DNA of 64,000 nt from Spiractinospora alimapuensis (GTDB lineage: Bacteria; Actinomycetota; Actinomycetes; Streptosporangiales; Streptosporangiaceae): positions 682,001 through 746,000 of the forward strand of contig NZ_CP072467.1 of NCBI RefSeq assembly GCF_018437505.1. The letters run 5' to 3'. Below are positions 34,045 to 42,854 of this stretch, piece by piece; positions within the stretch are counted from its first letter, which is position 1, and every line of letters starts with the position of its first letter. The position numbers and the translations under genes were made by a program. The notes beneath the pieces were generated by a model that saw nothing but the letters and a program-made list of their open reading frames with translations, was not told the DNA's origin and made no database searches.

Positions 34045-35411
34045 GCACCCTCGTCGTCGACGGAGCCCATATCGCGCCGGTGCGGGGCCAGGAGCACGTG
34101 TCGGGTCACATCGTGGTGGTCGACGGCCGCATCACCACCGTCGCGGCCGGACCCGCCCCACCACTCCCCCACGCCGAGTACGTCGACGGCTCCGGATGCC
34201 TGGCCACCCCGGGGCTCGTCAACACCCACCACCACCTCTTCCAGTGGGCGACGCAGGGACTCGCCACCGACGGGACACTGTTCGAGTGGTTGACCACGCT
34301 GTATCCCGTGTGGGCACGGCTGGACCCCACGATCGTGCACCAAACCACCACCGCCGGTCTGACGTGGCTCGCCCTGTCCGGCTGCACCACGGCCTCCGAC
34401 CACCACTACCTCTACCCCGGCGGCCGACGCACCGCGGCGGAGATCACGGCCGCCCAGGTGGACGCGGCCCGCGCCGTGGGGGTCCGCGTCGACCTGGCAC
34501 GCGGATCCATGGACCGTGGAGAGACGGACGGGGGACTCCCGCCCGACGACGTCGTGGAGACGCTGAGCGAGGCGCTGGAGGCCACCACGGAGGCCATCGA
34601 CCTCCACCACGACCCGGCGGCCGACGCCATGGTCCGGGTCAGTGTGGCGCCCTGCTCCCCCTTCACCGTCAGCCGCGACCTCATGACCCAGACCGCGGCC
34701 CTCGCCCGCGACCGTGGGGTGCGGATGCACACCCATCTGGCGGAGACCGAGGACGAGGAACAGCAGTGCCTGCGTGAGTTCGGGGTCACCCCCGTGAGCT
34801 ACGCGGAGAAACTCGGCTGGGTCGGCGAGGACGTGTGGCTGGCCCACGCCGTCCACCTCGCTGACGACGCCGTCGCGGTGCTGGGAGCCACCGGGACCGC
34901 GGTGGCCCACTGCCCCACGTCCAACGGGCGTCTGGGTGTGGGGATCTGCCGCGTCCCCGAACTCCTGGACGCTGGTGTCCCCGTCGGGCTGGGGGTGGAC
35001 GGTCCGGCGTCCAGTGAGCTCACCGGGCTGGCCGGCGAGATGCACCAGGCGGTCCTGATGGCGCGCGCCCGCCGCGGCCCACAGGCGCTCACCGCACGCC
35101 AGGCGCTGGAACTGGCCACGCTGGGCGGCGCGCGGTGCCTCGGCCGGGGCACGGACCTCGGCTCCCTGGAACCCGGCAAACTCGCCGACATCGCCCTGTG
35201 GCGCGTCGACGGCTTCGGCCACGACAGCGTCGCCGACCCGGTTACCGCGCTGGTGTTCGGCCCGCCACCCCCACTGGAGCGGCTCCTCGTGGGTGGGCGC
35301 ACCGTCGTCTCCGCCGGAGAACCGGTGACCGTCTCCTCCGCCGCCGCGGCCCGCGCCGGACGCGCCGCGCACGATGCCATGAACGAACCGACCACCAGGA
35401 AGACGCCATGA
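34041..35411 (+). CDS. 8-oxoguanine deaminase-type amidohydrolase
   Basis: A 456-residue metal-dependent deaminase of the AtzB/TrzN/guanine deaminase group. ATPGLVNTHHHLFQ provides the first His pair; MHTHLAETEDEEQ and WLAHAVHLADD the following His; and VGLGVDGPASSE the Asp. The HHLFQ variant and the company of a purine hydroxylase favour 8-oxoguanine (8-oxopurine) deamination to urate. Guanine or a triazine-like substrate remain possible. It is embedded in the xdh operon by ATGA overlaps on both sides. Confidence 0.82.
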   Translation: MSTLVVDGAHIAPVRGQEHVSGHIVVVDGRITTVAAGPAPPLPHAEYVDGSGCLATPGLVNTHHHLFQWATQGLATDGTLFEWLTTLYPVWARLDPTIVHQTTTAGLTWLALSGCTTASDHHYLYPGGRRTAAEITAAQVDAARAVGVRVDLARGSMDRGETDGGLPPDDVVETLSEALEATTEAIDLHHDPAADAMVRVSVAPCSPFTVSRDLMTQTAALARDRGVRMHTHLAETEDEEQQCLREFGVTPVSYAEKLGWVGEDVWLAHAVHLADDAVAVLGATGTAVAHCPTSNGRLGVGICRVPELLDAGVPVGLGVDGPASSELTGLAGEMHQAVLMARARRGPQALTARQALELATLGGARCLGRGTDLGSLEPGKLADIALWRVDGFGHDSVADPVTALVFGPPPPLERLLVGGRTVVSAGEPVTVSSAAAARAGRAAHDAMNEPTTRKTP

Positions 35412-37786
35412 CCACCACGAGCGTCGCCAGCGGACCCACCACCGCCAACGGCGTGGGCGCCGACGCGCCACGCCCCGACGGCACACCGAAGGTGACCGGA
35501 GAGTTCGCCTACTCCTCCGATCTCTGGCACGACGACATGCTGTGGGGCGCCACGTTGCGCAGCCCGCACCCCCACGCGGTCATCACCGGAATCGACATCA
35601 CCGACGCGGTGCGCGTGCCCGGCGTGTACGCCGTCCTCACTCATGAGGACGTGCCGGGCGCGAAACGCTACGGCCTGGAACGACAGGACCAACCCGTCCT
35701 CGCCGAGGATCGGGTCCGCTACCGTGGCGAACCCGTCGCCGTCGTGGCCGCCGACCACCCCGAGACCGCGCGCAGGGCCGTGGAACGCATCCAGGTCGAC
35801 TACGAGGTGCTGCCCCCGGTCACCGACCCGCGGACCGCCGCGTTCGACCCGACCGCCCCGACCGTGCACCGCCCGGGAACGGTCGACGCCGAACCGGCGC
35901 ACCGTTCGGAGGGGAACCGGGTGCGCTACCAGCCCATCCGCACCGGCGCGTTCCTGGACGGCGACCCGATCGAGGATCTCCGCACGGCCGCCGACGTGGT
36001 CGTGACCGGCGAGTACGAGGTCGGCATGCAGGACCAGGCCTTCCTCGGGCCGGAGTCCGGGATGGCGGTCCCCGCCGCCGACGGCGGGGTCGACCTCTAC
36101 GTCGCCACCCAGTGGCTGCACGTCGACCAACGCCAGATCGCACCGTGCCTCGCACTCACCGAGGACAAAGTCCGCATCACCCTGGCCGGTGTGGGGGGCG
36201 CGTTCGGTGCCCGCGAGGACCTCTCCATGCAGATCCACGCCTGCATGCTCGCGCTGCGCACCAACCGACCGGTCAAGTTCGTCTACAACCGGGAGGAGTC
36301 CTTCTTCGGCCACGTCCACCGACACCCGGCCACCATGCGCTACGAACACGGCGCGCTGAACGACGGCACACTCCTCTACGCCACCTGCGAGATCATCGTC
36401 GACGGAGGCGCCTACGCCTCCGCGACGCCCGCGGTGGTGGGCGTGGCCTCCAGCCTCGGGCTCGGCCCCTACGAGATCCCCAACGCGCGAATGGACGCCT
36501 ACGGCGTCTACACCAACAACCCGCCGTGTGGAGCGATGCGCGGCTTCGGCGCGGTCCAGGCGTGTTTCGGCTACGAGTCGCAGATGGACCGCCTCGCCGA
36601 GGCCCTGGGACTGGATCCCGTGGAGGTCCGGGTGCGCAACGCCATGTCCCAGGGCTCACAGGTGATCACCGGACAGAAGATCGAGGCGCCACTGCCCATG
36701 GCGGAGATGCTGCGACGCTGCGCCGCGCTCCCTATGCCACCCGCCGAGACCGAGACCGGCCCGCTGGCTCTTCCCGGCGGCGTGGGGGGAACCACGCGTG
36801 GCGAGGGCGTCGTGCGCGGTGTGGGCTACGGGGTCGGCCTGAAGAACCTGTGCTTCTCGGAGGGGTTCGACGACTACTCCACCGCCCGCGTCCGGCTCGA
36901 GGTGGTGGCGGGGCGTCCCGTCGCCTTCGTACACACCGCCGCGGTGGAGGTCGGTCAGGGACTCGTCACGATCCAGGCGCAGATCGCCAGGACCGAGCTC
37001 GGCGTCGAGGAGGTGACCGTTCTCCCGGCCGACACCAGCGTCGGCTCGGCGGGTTCGTCATCGGCCTCCCGCCAGTCCTACGTGACCGGCGGCGCCGTGC
37101 GCGCCGCCTGCTCAGCGGTCCGCGAACGTCTCGCCGATCTCGCGCGGGCCAAGGGCCACCTTCCGCTCGCCACGCCCACCGGCGGCGTACGACTCGGTGG
37201 CGATCGGATGTACGGCCCGGACGGGTCGGCGCCGGTGGACATCGCCACGGTGCTGGACGGCGAGGTCGTGGAGGAGACCCGGGAGTTCCGGCATCGCCCC
37301 ACCTCCGCCCTGGACCCCACCACTGGCCAGGGGGACTCCCACACGCAGTTCGGTATGTGCGTCCACCGGGCCGTCGTGGACGTCGACACCGAGCTGGGCC
37401 TGGTCAAGGTCGTGGCGTTGGACGCGGTGCAGGACGTGGGGCGGGTGCTCAACCCCCGCCAGCTCCTCGGCCAGATCCAGGGCGGTTCCACCCAGGGGCT
37501 GGGCCTGGCACTCATGGAGGAGATCCAGGTCAGTTCGGGCAAGATCCAGAACCCGTCCTTCACGGACTACCTGATCCCCACCATCCTGGACACCCCACCC
37601 ATGCGCGTGGAGGTACTCGAACACCCCGACCCCAACGCTCCCTACGGCCTACGCGGGGCGGGCGAGCCGCCCACCCTGTCCTCCACCCCCGCGGTGGTCG
37701 CCGCGGTGCGCGCCGCCACCGGCCGGGCCCTGACCCGCGCCCCGGTGCGCCCGGAGGACATCACAGGCGTGCCCGAACCGGAGTGA
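35408..37786 (+). CDS. xanthine dehydrogenase-type molybdopterin subunit
   Basis: A 792-residue catalytic subunit of the molybdenum hydroxylase family. KVTGEFAYSSDL, GVGGAFGAREDLSMQIHACMLA, AMRGFGAVQACFGYESQMD and the C-terminal GLRGAGEPPTLSSTPAVVAAV with the active-site glutamate are all present. Its genetic partners point to purine oxidation (hypoxanthine or xanthine). No XdhC-type maturation gene is seen in the operon. The operon ends with a strong stem-loop at 37805-37849. Confidence 0.92.
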   Translation: MTTTSVASGPTTANGVGADAPRPDGTPKVTGEFAYSSDLWHDDMLWGATLRSPHPHAVITGIDITDAVRVPGVYAVLTHEDVPGAKRYGLERQDQPVLAEDRVRYRGEPVAVVAADHPETARRAVERIQVDYEVLPPVTDPRTAAFDPTAPTVHRPGTVDAEPAHRSEGNRVRYQPIRTGAFLDGDPIEDLRTAADVVVTGEYEVGMQDQAFLGPESGMAVPAADGGVDLYVATQWLHVDQRQIAPCLALTEDKVRITLAGVGGAFGAREDLSMQIHACMLALRTNRPVKFVYNREESFFGHVHRHPATMRYEHGALNDGTLLYATCEIIVDGGAYASATPAVVGVASSLGLGPYEIPNARMDAYGVYTNNPPCGAMRGFGAVQACFGYESQMDRLAEALGLDPVEVRVRNAMSQGSQVITGQKIEAPLPMAEMLRRCAALPMPPAETETGPLALPGGVGGTTRGEGVVRGVGYGVGLKNLCFSEGFDDYSTARVRLEVVAGRPVAFVHTAAVEVGQGLVTIQAQIARTELGVEEVTVLPADTSVGSAGSSSASRQSYVTGGAVRAACSAVRERLADLARAKGHLPLATPTGGVRLGGDRMYGPDGSAPVDIATVLDGEVVEETREFRHRPTSALDPTTGQGDSHTQFGMCVHRAVVDVDTELGLVKVVALDAVQDVGRVLNPRQLLGQIQGGSTQGLGLALMEEIQVSSGKIQNPSFTDYLIPTILDTPPMRVEVLEHPDPNAPYGLRGAGEPPTLSSTPAVVAAVRAATGRALTRAPVRPEDITGVPEPE

Positions 37787-37804
37787 CCGGGGCGGTTTCC
37801 GTGC

Positions 37805-37849
37805 GCTCCCCGCGTGACCAGCCCGATGATCGGCGCTCACGCGGGGAGC
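37805..37849 (+). terminator. terminator of the purine operon
   Basis: GCTCCCCGCGTGA (37805-37817) pairs perfectly over 13 bases with TCACGCGGGGAGC (37837-37849) around a 19-base loop, 18 bases after the molybdopterin subunit stop. No U-tract. Confidence 0.7.
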
Positions 37850-38416
37850 ACTAGGCGAGGAAGGGATCCTCGACGGTCGGCCCGTCAACCTCGGCACTGT
37901 GCACAAGGTCCTCAGTGAGGATTCAGTGAGGATAAGGTCACCACCTCGTCATACAGCGACGACCACGCAAGCGTCCCCGTGGGCGCGCTGCCGCCGTTGT
38001 CCGAGACGAATGCGGCCTCGACACGGGCGATGTCCACGAACACACAGCCGAAAAAGGGCGTCTCCCTGACGACCGAGGCGGCCTCATCCGGCGCCGCTCA
38101 AGGCATCAGCCTCGTCGACGGCGAAGCCGTCGACGCCGTGTCAACCAGAGCGTGGCCAAACGTACAGGCCGTCTCGCGTCCACGTACGACCCTCGGGACC
38201 ACTCGACGCGTGACCGCGTTCCGCGACCGCCAGGATTTCCGCGACCGCCTGCTCTCCCGTGGCGACGCGTGCCGCACGCCGATCACCCAGAAGCGTGTTC
38301 ACCGTGGCGTGCTGGTCGAGCGCGCGAACACGCGCGGCACACAGGATCTCGTCATCCGCCAAACCAGTGTGGCACTGATTCACGCCCTGCGACGGGCGAC
38401 CGGTCAGGTTCCCTGA
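37850..38416. other. degraded region between two terminators
   Basis: No intact gene apart from the weak relic at 38141-38383. Codon-like composition is poorer in GC than the neighbours. An 11-base tandem duplication, TCAGTGAGGAT, occurs at 37912-37933. A perfect 10-base hairpin (CGTCGACGGC-gaa-GCCGTCGACG) sits at 38113-38135. A minus-strand stretch around 37940-38060 reads FVDIARVEAAFVSDNGGS, another protein-like piece in a different frame. This looks like old gene debris. Confidence 0.45.
38141..38383 (-). pseudogene. short relic ORF of unknown family
   Basis: An 80-codon frame from a GTG at 38383. It begins VNQCHTGLADDEILCAARV and has RAARVATGEQAVAEILAVAERG, which looks like a soluble helical domain. 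It has lower GC at third positions than its neighbours, no ribosome binding site, and a second protein-like piece in another frame further on. It is more likely the surviving part of a broken gene than a working one. Confidence 0.35.
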
Positions 38417-38445
38417 CGGTAGGGGCTCGCGGCGAGCCCCTACCG
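38417..38445 (-). terminator. terminator of the D-Ala-D-Ala ligase-type gene
   Basis: CGGTAGGGGCTCG (38417-38429) pairs perfectly over 13 bases with CGAGCCCCTACCG (38433-38445), with a 3-base loop, 5 bases beyond the ligase stop. One of the most stable hairpins in the window. Confidence 0.75.
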
Positions 38446-38450
38446 CCCGC

Positions 38451-39404
38451 TCAGCGTCCCCGTTGGGCGGCGGCGTGGGCGAGGTCGCGGCACAGGACGG
38501 CGAAGTCCATGCCGGCCGCCGCGGCCGCCTGGGGCAGCGTGGAGGTCTCGGTGAGGCCCGGAGCCACGTTGACCTCGAGGAACCGTGGGGTTCCATCGGC
38601 CTCGACGATGATGTCGGTGCGGGAGATGTCGCGCAGCCCCAGGGTCCGGTGCGCGGTGACGGCCACCTCGGCGGCGGCCCGGGCGACCGAGTCCTCCAGC
38701 CGGGCGGGGCAGAAGAACTCCGTGCGTCCCGCCGTGTAGCGGGCCGCGTAGTCATACACCCCGCCGTCGGGAACGATCTCGACCGCGGGCAGGGCCTGGG
38801 GGCCGTCACCGAGGTCCACCACACCCACCGCGATCTCCGTGCCACGCACCCGCTGTTCGATCACCGCGGTGTCGGCGTGGGAGAAGCAGCCGACCAACGC
38901 CGAGGACAGTCCCTGGGCGTCGACCGCCTCCGCCGCCCCGAACGCAGAACCGCCCTGGTCCGGCTTCACGAACAACGGCAAGCCCAGTTTGTCGATGATG
39001 CGTTCCATCACCGCGTTCGCCCCGAGGTCGTGGAAGACCTGCTTGGGCAGTGCGATGCCCCGCGGGACCGCGACGCCGCTGGCCGCGACCAGGGCCGAGG
39101 CGGTCGGCTTGTCGAACGCCACCCGGCACGCTCCGGGCGCGGCACCCACGTAGGGGACGTCCGCCAGGTCCAGGATCTCCCGGATGGCGCCGTCCTCGCC
39201 GGCCGTCCCGTGGAGCACGGGGAAGACGACCGGCGGGGGATCGCCGAGCAGTTGGGGAAGCAACGACACGTCGGTGTCGGCGACCTGGACCTCCAGACCC
39301 ATGCGCCGCAGCGCGTCGGCGACACGTTGCCCGGAGCTGACGCTCACCTCGTGCTCGGGCGACATGCCACCCGCGAGGACCAAGACACGGTCCAGATCGG
39401 CCAT
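38451..39404 (-). CDS. D-alanine--D-alanine ligase-type ATP-grasp enzyme
   Basis: A 317-residue ATP-grasp ligase. LVLAGGMSPEHEVSVSSGQRV is the N-terminal Ddl signature; VVFPVLHGTAGEDGAI, VKPDQGGSAFGAAEA and FLEVNVAPGLTETSTLP are the substrate and metal loops. Shorter than the 360-residue actinobacterial housekeeping Ddl, closer to the DdlB length. It may supply D-Ala-D-Ala or another dipeptide. The ATG at 39404 has AAAGGA 7 bases upstream. It follows the aminotransferase gene by 91 bases in the same direction. Confidence 0.85.
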   Translation of the reverse strand: MADLDRVLVLAGGMSPEHEVSVSSGQRVADALRRMGLEVQVADTDVSLLPQLLGDPPPVVFPVLHGTAGEDGAIREILDLADVPYVGAAPGACRVAFDKPTASALVAASGVAVPRGIALPKQVFHDLGANAVMERIIDKLGLPLFVKPDQGGSAFGAAEAVDAQGLSSALVGCFSHADTAVIEQRVRGTEIAVGVVDLGDGPQALPAVEIVPDGGVYDYAARYTAGRTEFFCPARLEDSVARAAAEVAVTAHRTLGLRDISRTDIIVEADGTPRFLEVNVAPGLTETSTLPQAAAAAGMDFAVLCRDLAHAAAQRGR

Positions 39405-39495
39405 TGGGTTGTCCTTTCTCTGCCCTGCGCGTTGTGCCGTGCTCGACTCCGCACGCCGCGCCGCCGCGTCCCCACCCTCCATCGTGGTGTTCTCC

Positions 39496-40836
39496 TCAGG
39501 GAACGTCGGGGCTCGGGGCGTCGGTACCGTCGGTGGGTCGTGTCGTGACGTCACCGAAGGTGTCGCGCAGCGCGATCTCCCGTTCGATGACGCCGGACAA
39601 CCGCCGCACGCCCTCGCGGATCTGCTCGGGCGTGGGGTAGCAGAAGGACAACCGCATGTTGCGGCGCCCCTCCTCGTTGGCGTAGAAGCCGGTTCCGGGA
39701 ACGTAGGCGACCCGCTCGTTCACGGCCAGTGGAAGCATCGCCTTGGAGTCGAGCCCCTCCGGCAGCGTCAACCAGACGAAGAATCCGCCGGCGGGTTTCG
39801 TCCACGAACAGCCCTCGGGCATGAGCCCGTCCAGGGCGCCCAGCATCGCCTCACACCGGCCCCGGTACATGGCACCGAAGGTCTTGATCTGTTCCCGCCA
39901 CGGGTGTGTGGACAGGTACTGACCGACGACGAGCTGGTTGAACGTCGAGTGGCTCAACATCGCCGACTCCGCGGCGAGCACCAGTTTCGCCCGCACGGCC
40001 GAGGGGGCCAGCGCCCACCCCATCCGGAAACCAGGCGAGAGGATCTTGGAGAAGGAGCCCAGGTAGATCACGCGGTCCGGGGCGTCGGCGCGCAGCGCGC
40101 GCATCGGCTCGCCGTCGAACCCCAGCAGACCGTAGGGGTTGTCCTCCAGGATCAGCACCCCGAAGCGTTCGCAGATCTCCAGCACCCGGCGTCGCCGCTC
40201 CGGGGTCAACGTCACACCCGCGGGGTTCTGGAACGTCGGCACCGTGTAGAAGAACTTGACGCGACGTCCCTCGGCGCGCAGCCGGCCCAGCGTCTCCTCC
40301 AGCGCCTCGGGGATGACGCCTTCGTCGTCCATGGTGACGTGGGCGACCTCGGCCTGGAAGGCGGCGAAGGTGTTCAGCGCGGTCACGTACGTCGGGGCCT
40401 CCGCGACCACGACGTCGCCGGGGTCGACGAACACGCGGGTGATGAGGTCCAGGGCCTGCTGCGAGCCGACCGTCACGATGACGTCGTCGGCGGAGGCGTC
40501 GATCCCCTCGAGGCTCATCACGTCACAGATGTGCTCCCGCAGGGCGGGGTCACCCTGGGCCGAGCCGTACTGCAGCGCGGTCGCGCCCTGCTCGGTCACG
40601 ACCCGGGAGACGAGGTCGCCCAGTTCCTCCAGCGGCAGGGCCGAGACGTTGGGCATGCCTCCGGCGAGAGAGACGACCTCGGGCCGGGACGCGACCGCGA
40701 AGAGTGCCCGTACCTCCGAGGCCACCATTCCCCGAGCTCGTGCCGCGTAGGCGTCGAGGTTGGGGTCGATACGCGAGCCCTGGGTGGCGGGCTGCTGGTG
40801 GGACTCGGGATCAACGGGCACGATCCACCTCCGCAT
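39496..40836 (-). CDS. PLP-dependent aminotransferase (class I/II, aminoadipate-transaminase-like)
   Basis: A 446-residue fold-type I aminotransferase. VVSLAGGMPNVSALPLE, LQYGSAQGDPALREHI, TVGSQQALDLITRVF, FYTVPTFQNPAGVTL, ILEDNPYGLL and the Schiff-base lysine in YLGSFSKILSPGFRMGW are clear. This is the MocR-catalytic-domain group without the HTH, usually 2-aminoadipate or aromatic aminotransferases. The ATG at 40836 follows AGGA. A D-Ala-D-Ala-ligase-type gene downstream suggests a shared role in amino-acid or cell-wall supply, but this is inference. Confidence 0.88.
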   Translation of the reverse strand: MRRWIVPVDPESHQQPATQGSRIDPNLDAYAARARGMVASEVRALFAVASRPEVVSLAGGMPNVSALPLEELGDLVSRVVTEQGATALQYGSAQGDPALREHICDVMSLEGIDASADDVIVTVGSQQALDLITRVFVDPGDVVVAEAPTYVTALNTFAAFQAEVAHVTMDDEGVIPEALEETLGRLRAEGRRVKFFYTVPTFQNPAGVTLTPERRRRVLEICERFGVLILEDNPYGLLGFDGEPMRALRADAPDRVIYLGSFSKILSPGFRMGWALAPSAVRAKLVLAAESAMLSHSTFNQLVVGQYLSTHPWREQIKTFGAMYRGRCEAMLGALDGLMPEGCSWTKPAGGFFVWLTLPEGLDSKAMLPLAVNERVAYVPGTGFYANEEGRRNMRLSFCYPTPEQIREGVRRLSGVIEREIALRDTFGDVTTRPTDGTDAPSPDVP

Positions 40837-41141
40837 GAGTTCCTGACCGCGGGCGTCCCGCGAGGAATTCGGGGACTGCCCTGGCGTTTCGTCGCAGTCT
40901 ATGCGTTTGTGGGGTTGGTGTGGCGTCCCTGGCTCGTGATTTGGCTTCCTCCCTCCGTCGCGAGGGGGCGAGCGAGCCACACGCCGTGGGGCGGCATGCC
41001 GTTGCCGTGGCCGCCCACGGCGGGGAGATCCCTTCGCCTACCGACACCAGTTCGAAGGTCGGTGCGCGCTCCGGGAGCGGGGAGGAATCGCTGTCCGGCG
41101 CCGCGCCGTCCATCCGGTGGAGCGGGGGGGACGCCGGGCAA
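40837..41141. other. intergenic, hairpin only
   Basis: No gene supported. A hairpin GCCGTGG-N4-CCACGGC lies at 41004-41021 and could terminate the deformylase transcript. A weak TAGACT -10-like box on the minus strand (40901-40896) may serve the aminotransferase gene. Confidence 0.4.
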
Positions 41142-41780
41142 TCAGCCCTCGAACTCCTCGGCGCGCTCGGCGCGGCGGGCCAGGACGTCCTCCTGCATGC
41201 GTTCCATCTCCCGCAGGGCCTTCTTCCGGTCCCGCTTGGACAGGCGGTCGATGTACAGCCAGCCGTTGAGGTGGTCGGTCTCGTGTCGCAGGCATCGGGC
41301 GAAGTAGCCGGAGGCCTCCAACGTGACCTCCGCGCCGTCCTTGTCGACGCCGCGCAGTCGCGTCGTCTCGGGGCGGGCGAGCTCCATGTGCGGGCCCGGC
41401 ACCGACAGGCAGCCCTCGTTGTCGATGATGAGGGTGCGATCGTTCTCGGGCAGTGGCTCCACGACGGGGTTGAGTACGTGACCGACGTGTCGCACGTCGT
41501 CGTCATCGGGGCAGTCGTAGACGAACAGCCGCAGGTCCACGCCGATCTGGTTGGCGGCGAGCCCCACGCCCTCGGCCAGGTACATGGTCGTGAACATGTC
41601 GTCGATGAGCTGGGTGAGCTCCGCGGTACCGAACTCGGTGGCCGGTTGGCAGGGGCGGTGCAGCACCTCCTCGCCCACCACCGTGATCCGACGAACCGTG
41701 CCCCGACGCGCCTCCGGGGCGAACTCCGGGAAGGAGTCCACCGGCTCGCCCTGCACGAAGACGCTCGCGCCGTCAGGCAT
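41142..41780 (-). CDS. def: peptide deformylase
   Basis: Removes the N-formyl group from nascent proteins. The 212-residue metalloenzyme carries all three motifs: [10 protein letters not shown] (71-80), EGCLS (122-126) and HETDH (166-170), giving the Cys and two His metal ligands. An N-terminal extension of about 30 residues precedes the catalytic core. The ATG at 41780 is set by GGAGAG; the frame to 41900 has no family match. Actinomycetes often have several def genes, so it may not be the only one. Confidence 0.95.
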   Translation of the reverse strand: MPDGASVFVQGEPVDSFPEFAPEARRGTVRRITVVGEEVLHRPCQPATEFGTAELTQLIDDMFTTMYLAEGVGLAANQIGVDLRLFVYDCPDDDDVRHVGHVLNPVVEPLPENDRTLIIDNEGCLSVPGPHMELARPETTRLRGVDKDGAEVTLEASGYFARCLRHETDHLNGWLYIDRLSKRDRKKALREMERMQEDVLARRAERAEEFEG

Positions 41781-42106
41781 GCAACCCACTCTCCACCTTG
41801 ACTTCCTCGTCTCCCTCAAGAGAGCCGAGTCCACCCCTCGCGGGATGGGTTTCCCGTTTCGTCGCCGATCGGGTGAGGAAAGATCCTCGCCGTCCGACAA
41901 CCAGCTCCGCAGGCGTCACCCGAATGCTCTCAGGCTACGACTCGACCAGCCGCAAGAATATTCTCTACCGCGCCCACGTCACCAATTCCGTCGAGCGCCG
42001 CGGACTGGACACCACGATTCATCGAACCCGGCCCAGAGGGTGTGGGTCTCGCCCGCGTCGGCGGCCCATGACGGCTCGGGAAACCACCGCTCACGGTTAG
42101 CGTTCC
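41781..42106. other. intergenic, no gene seen
   Basis: I see no supported gene, terminator or promoter here. AT-richer bases around 41950-41965 (AAGAATATTCT) form a short palindrome-like stretch that may belong to the deformylase promoter. Confidence 0.4.
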
Positions 42107-42541
42107 TCAGCGGCGACACCATTGGCCGCCGTAACGGAAGCATCGGACGAGGTAGTCGCTGAGCTGCGCCGCGACGAGGCGGCGTCGGTCGGTGTGGTGG
42201 TCCCAGTAGACGATGCCCGGCCCGTAGTCGGTGTGCACGTAGGCGAACTGGGTGCCCAGGTCGGTGTCACCGAAGAAGAGCAGCAGGTCCAACGGCGCGT
42301 ACAACACGGAGTAGTCCGGGTCGGCCCGCGCTTGGAGGTTGTCGTGGATGATGCGCGCGGCGGGCCATACGATGTCGTCGCCGTAGGAGTTGCGGACGCC
42401 GTCCACCTCGCGAAGTAGGGACGCGAGTTCCCATGGCAAAGGAAGCCCGAGATCGGTCTCGATCCGGGCCAGCTCACCCTCCTCCGCGGGTTCGGCGAGC
42501 TCCGCGTCGGGATAGAGCTCGTCAATCAGTTCTCGCCACAC
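42107..42541 (-). CDS. SMI1/KNR4-family (SUKH) protein
   Basis: A 144-residue SUKH-fold protein. LARIETDLGLPLPWELASLLREVDGV is the core SMI1/KNR4 segment, followed by an aromatic-rich half (LLLFFGDTDLGTQFAYV, GPGIVYWDHHTD). Many SUKH proteins are immunity proteins against secreted nuclease toxins, but housekeeping forms exist and no toxin gene is adjacent. The GTG at 42541 lacks a clear ribosome site. Last of a possible three-gene unit with 42554-42844 and 42855-43574. Confidence 0.82.
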   Translation of the reverse strand: MWRELIDELYPDAELAEPAEEGELARIETDLGLPLPWELASLLREVDGVRNSYGDDIVWPAARIIHDNLQARADPDYSVLYAPLDLLLFFGDTDLGTQFAYVHTDYGPGIVYWDHHTDRRRLVAAQLSDYLVRCFRYGGQWCRR

Positions 42542-42553
42542 ACTTATGCATCA

Positions 42554-42844
42554 TCACATACGCCGACCCCCGCGGGTGCCGCGCCCCGGACCAGGCCCGC
42601 TGCCCCTCACCCGTGGGAACAGCGCCGTTGGGGCGCGCCGCGACCACCGGTCGGTTCCCGGGTCCACGTTGGGGACCGGCCACCGCTCCCCGCCCAGAGT
42701 GGCCGAAAACCGTGCTAGCCCAGCGTCGCGGAACCACTCCGCTCGGTTGTACCCCCCCATCGGAATTTCTCCACCCCCACCGGGACTACGCCCCATCCAA
42801 CCGATGGGGCGCAGCTCGACCCGCTTTACCGAGGTCGACACCAC
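42554..42844 (-). CDS. small orphan protein, related to a decayed copy elsewhere
   Basis: A 96-codon frame starting at a GTG 10 bases after the hydrolase stop and ending 12 bases before the SUKH start. It reads VSTSVKRVELRPIGWMGRSP and then GEIPMGGYNRAEWFRDAGL, which looks like a real domain, before a low-complexity arginine/proline end. The first third is conserved at protein level in copy A (8507-8597) with conservative changes, which supports past selection for coding. Family not recognised. It could instead be a non-coding repeat. Confidence 0.45.
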   Translation of the reverse strand: MVSTSVKRVELRPIGWMGRSPGGGGEIPMGGYNRAEWFRDAGLARFSATLGGERWPVPNVDPGTDRWSRRAPTALFPRVRGSGPGPGRGTRGGRRM

Positions 42845-42851
42845 CCACCAC
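42761..42851. repeat. dispersed repeat, copy B
   Basis: Matches 8507-8597 at about 80 percent. This copy keeps the minus-strand frame open and covers the 5' part of the orphan gene. CCCCATC-N5-GATGGGG (from about 42791) is a perfect 7-base hairpin in this copy but broken in copy A. Confidence 0.6.
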
Positions 42852-42854
42852 GAC

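Noticed and set aside
40899-41141. 80-codon minus-strand frame between def and the aminotransferase
   Set aside because: Starts at the edge of def, has biased composition and no ribosome site or motif.
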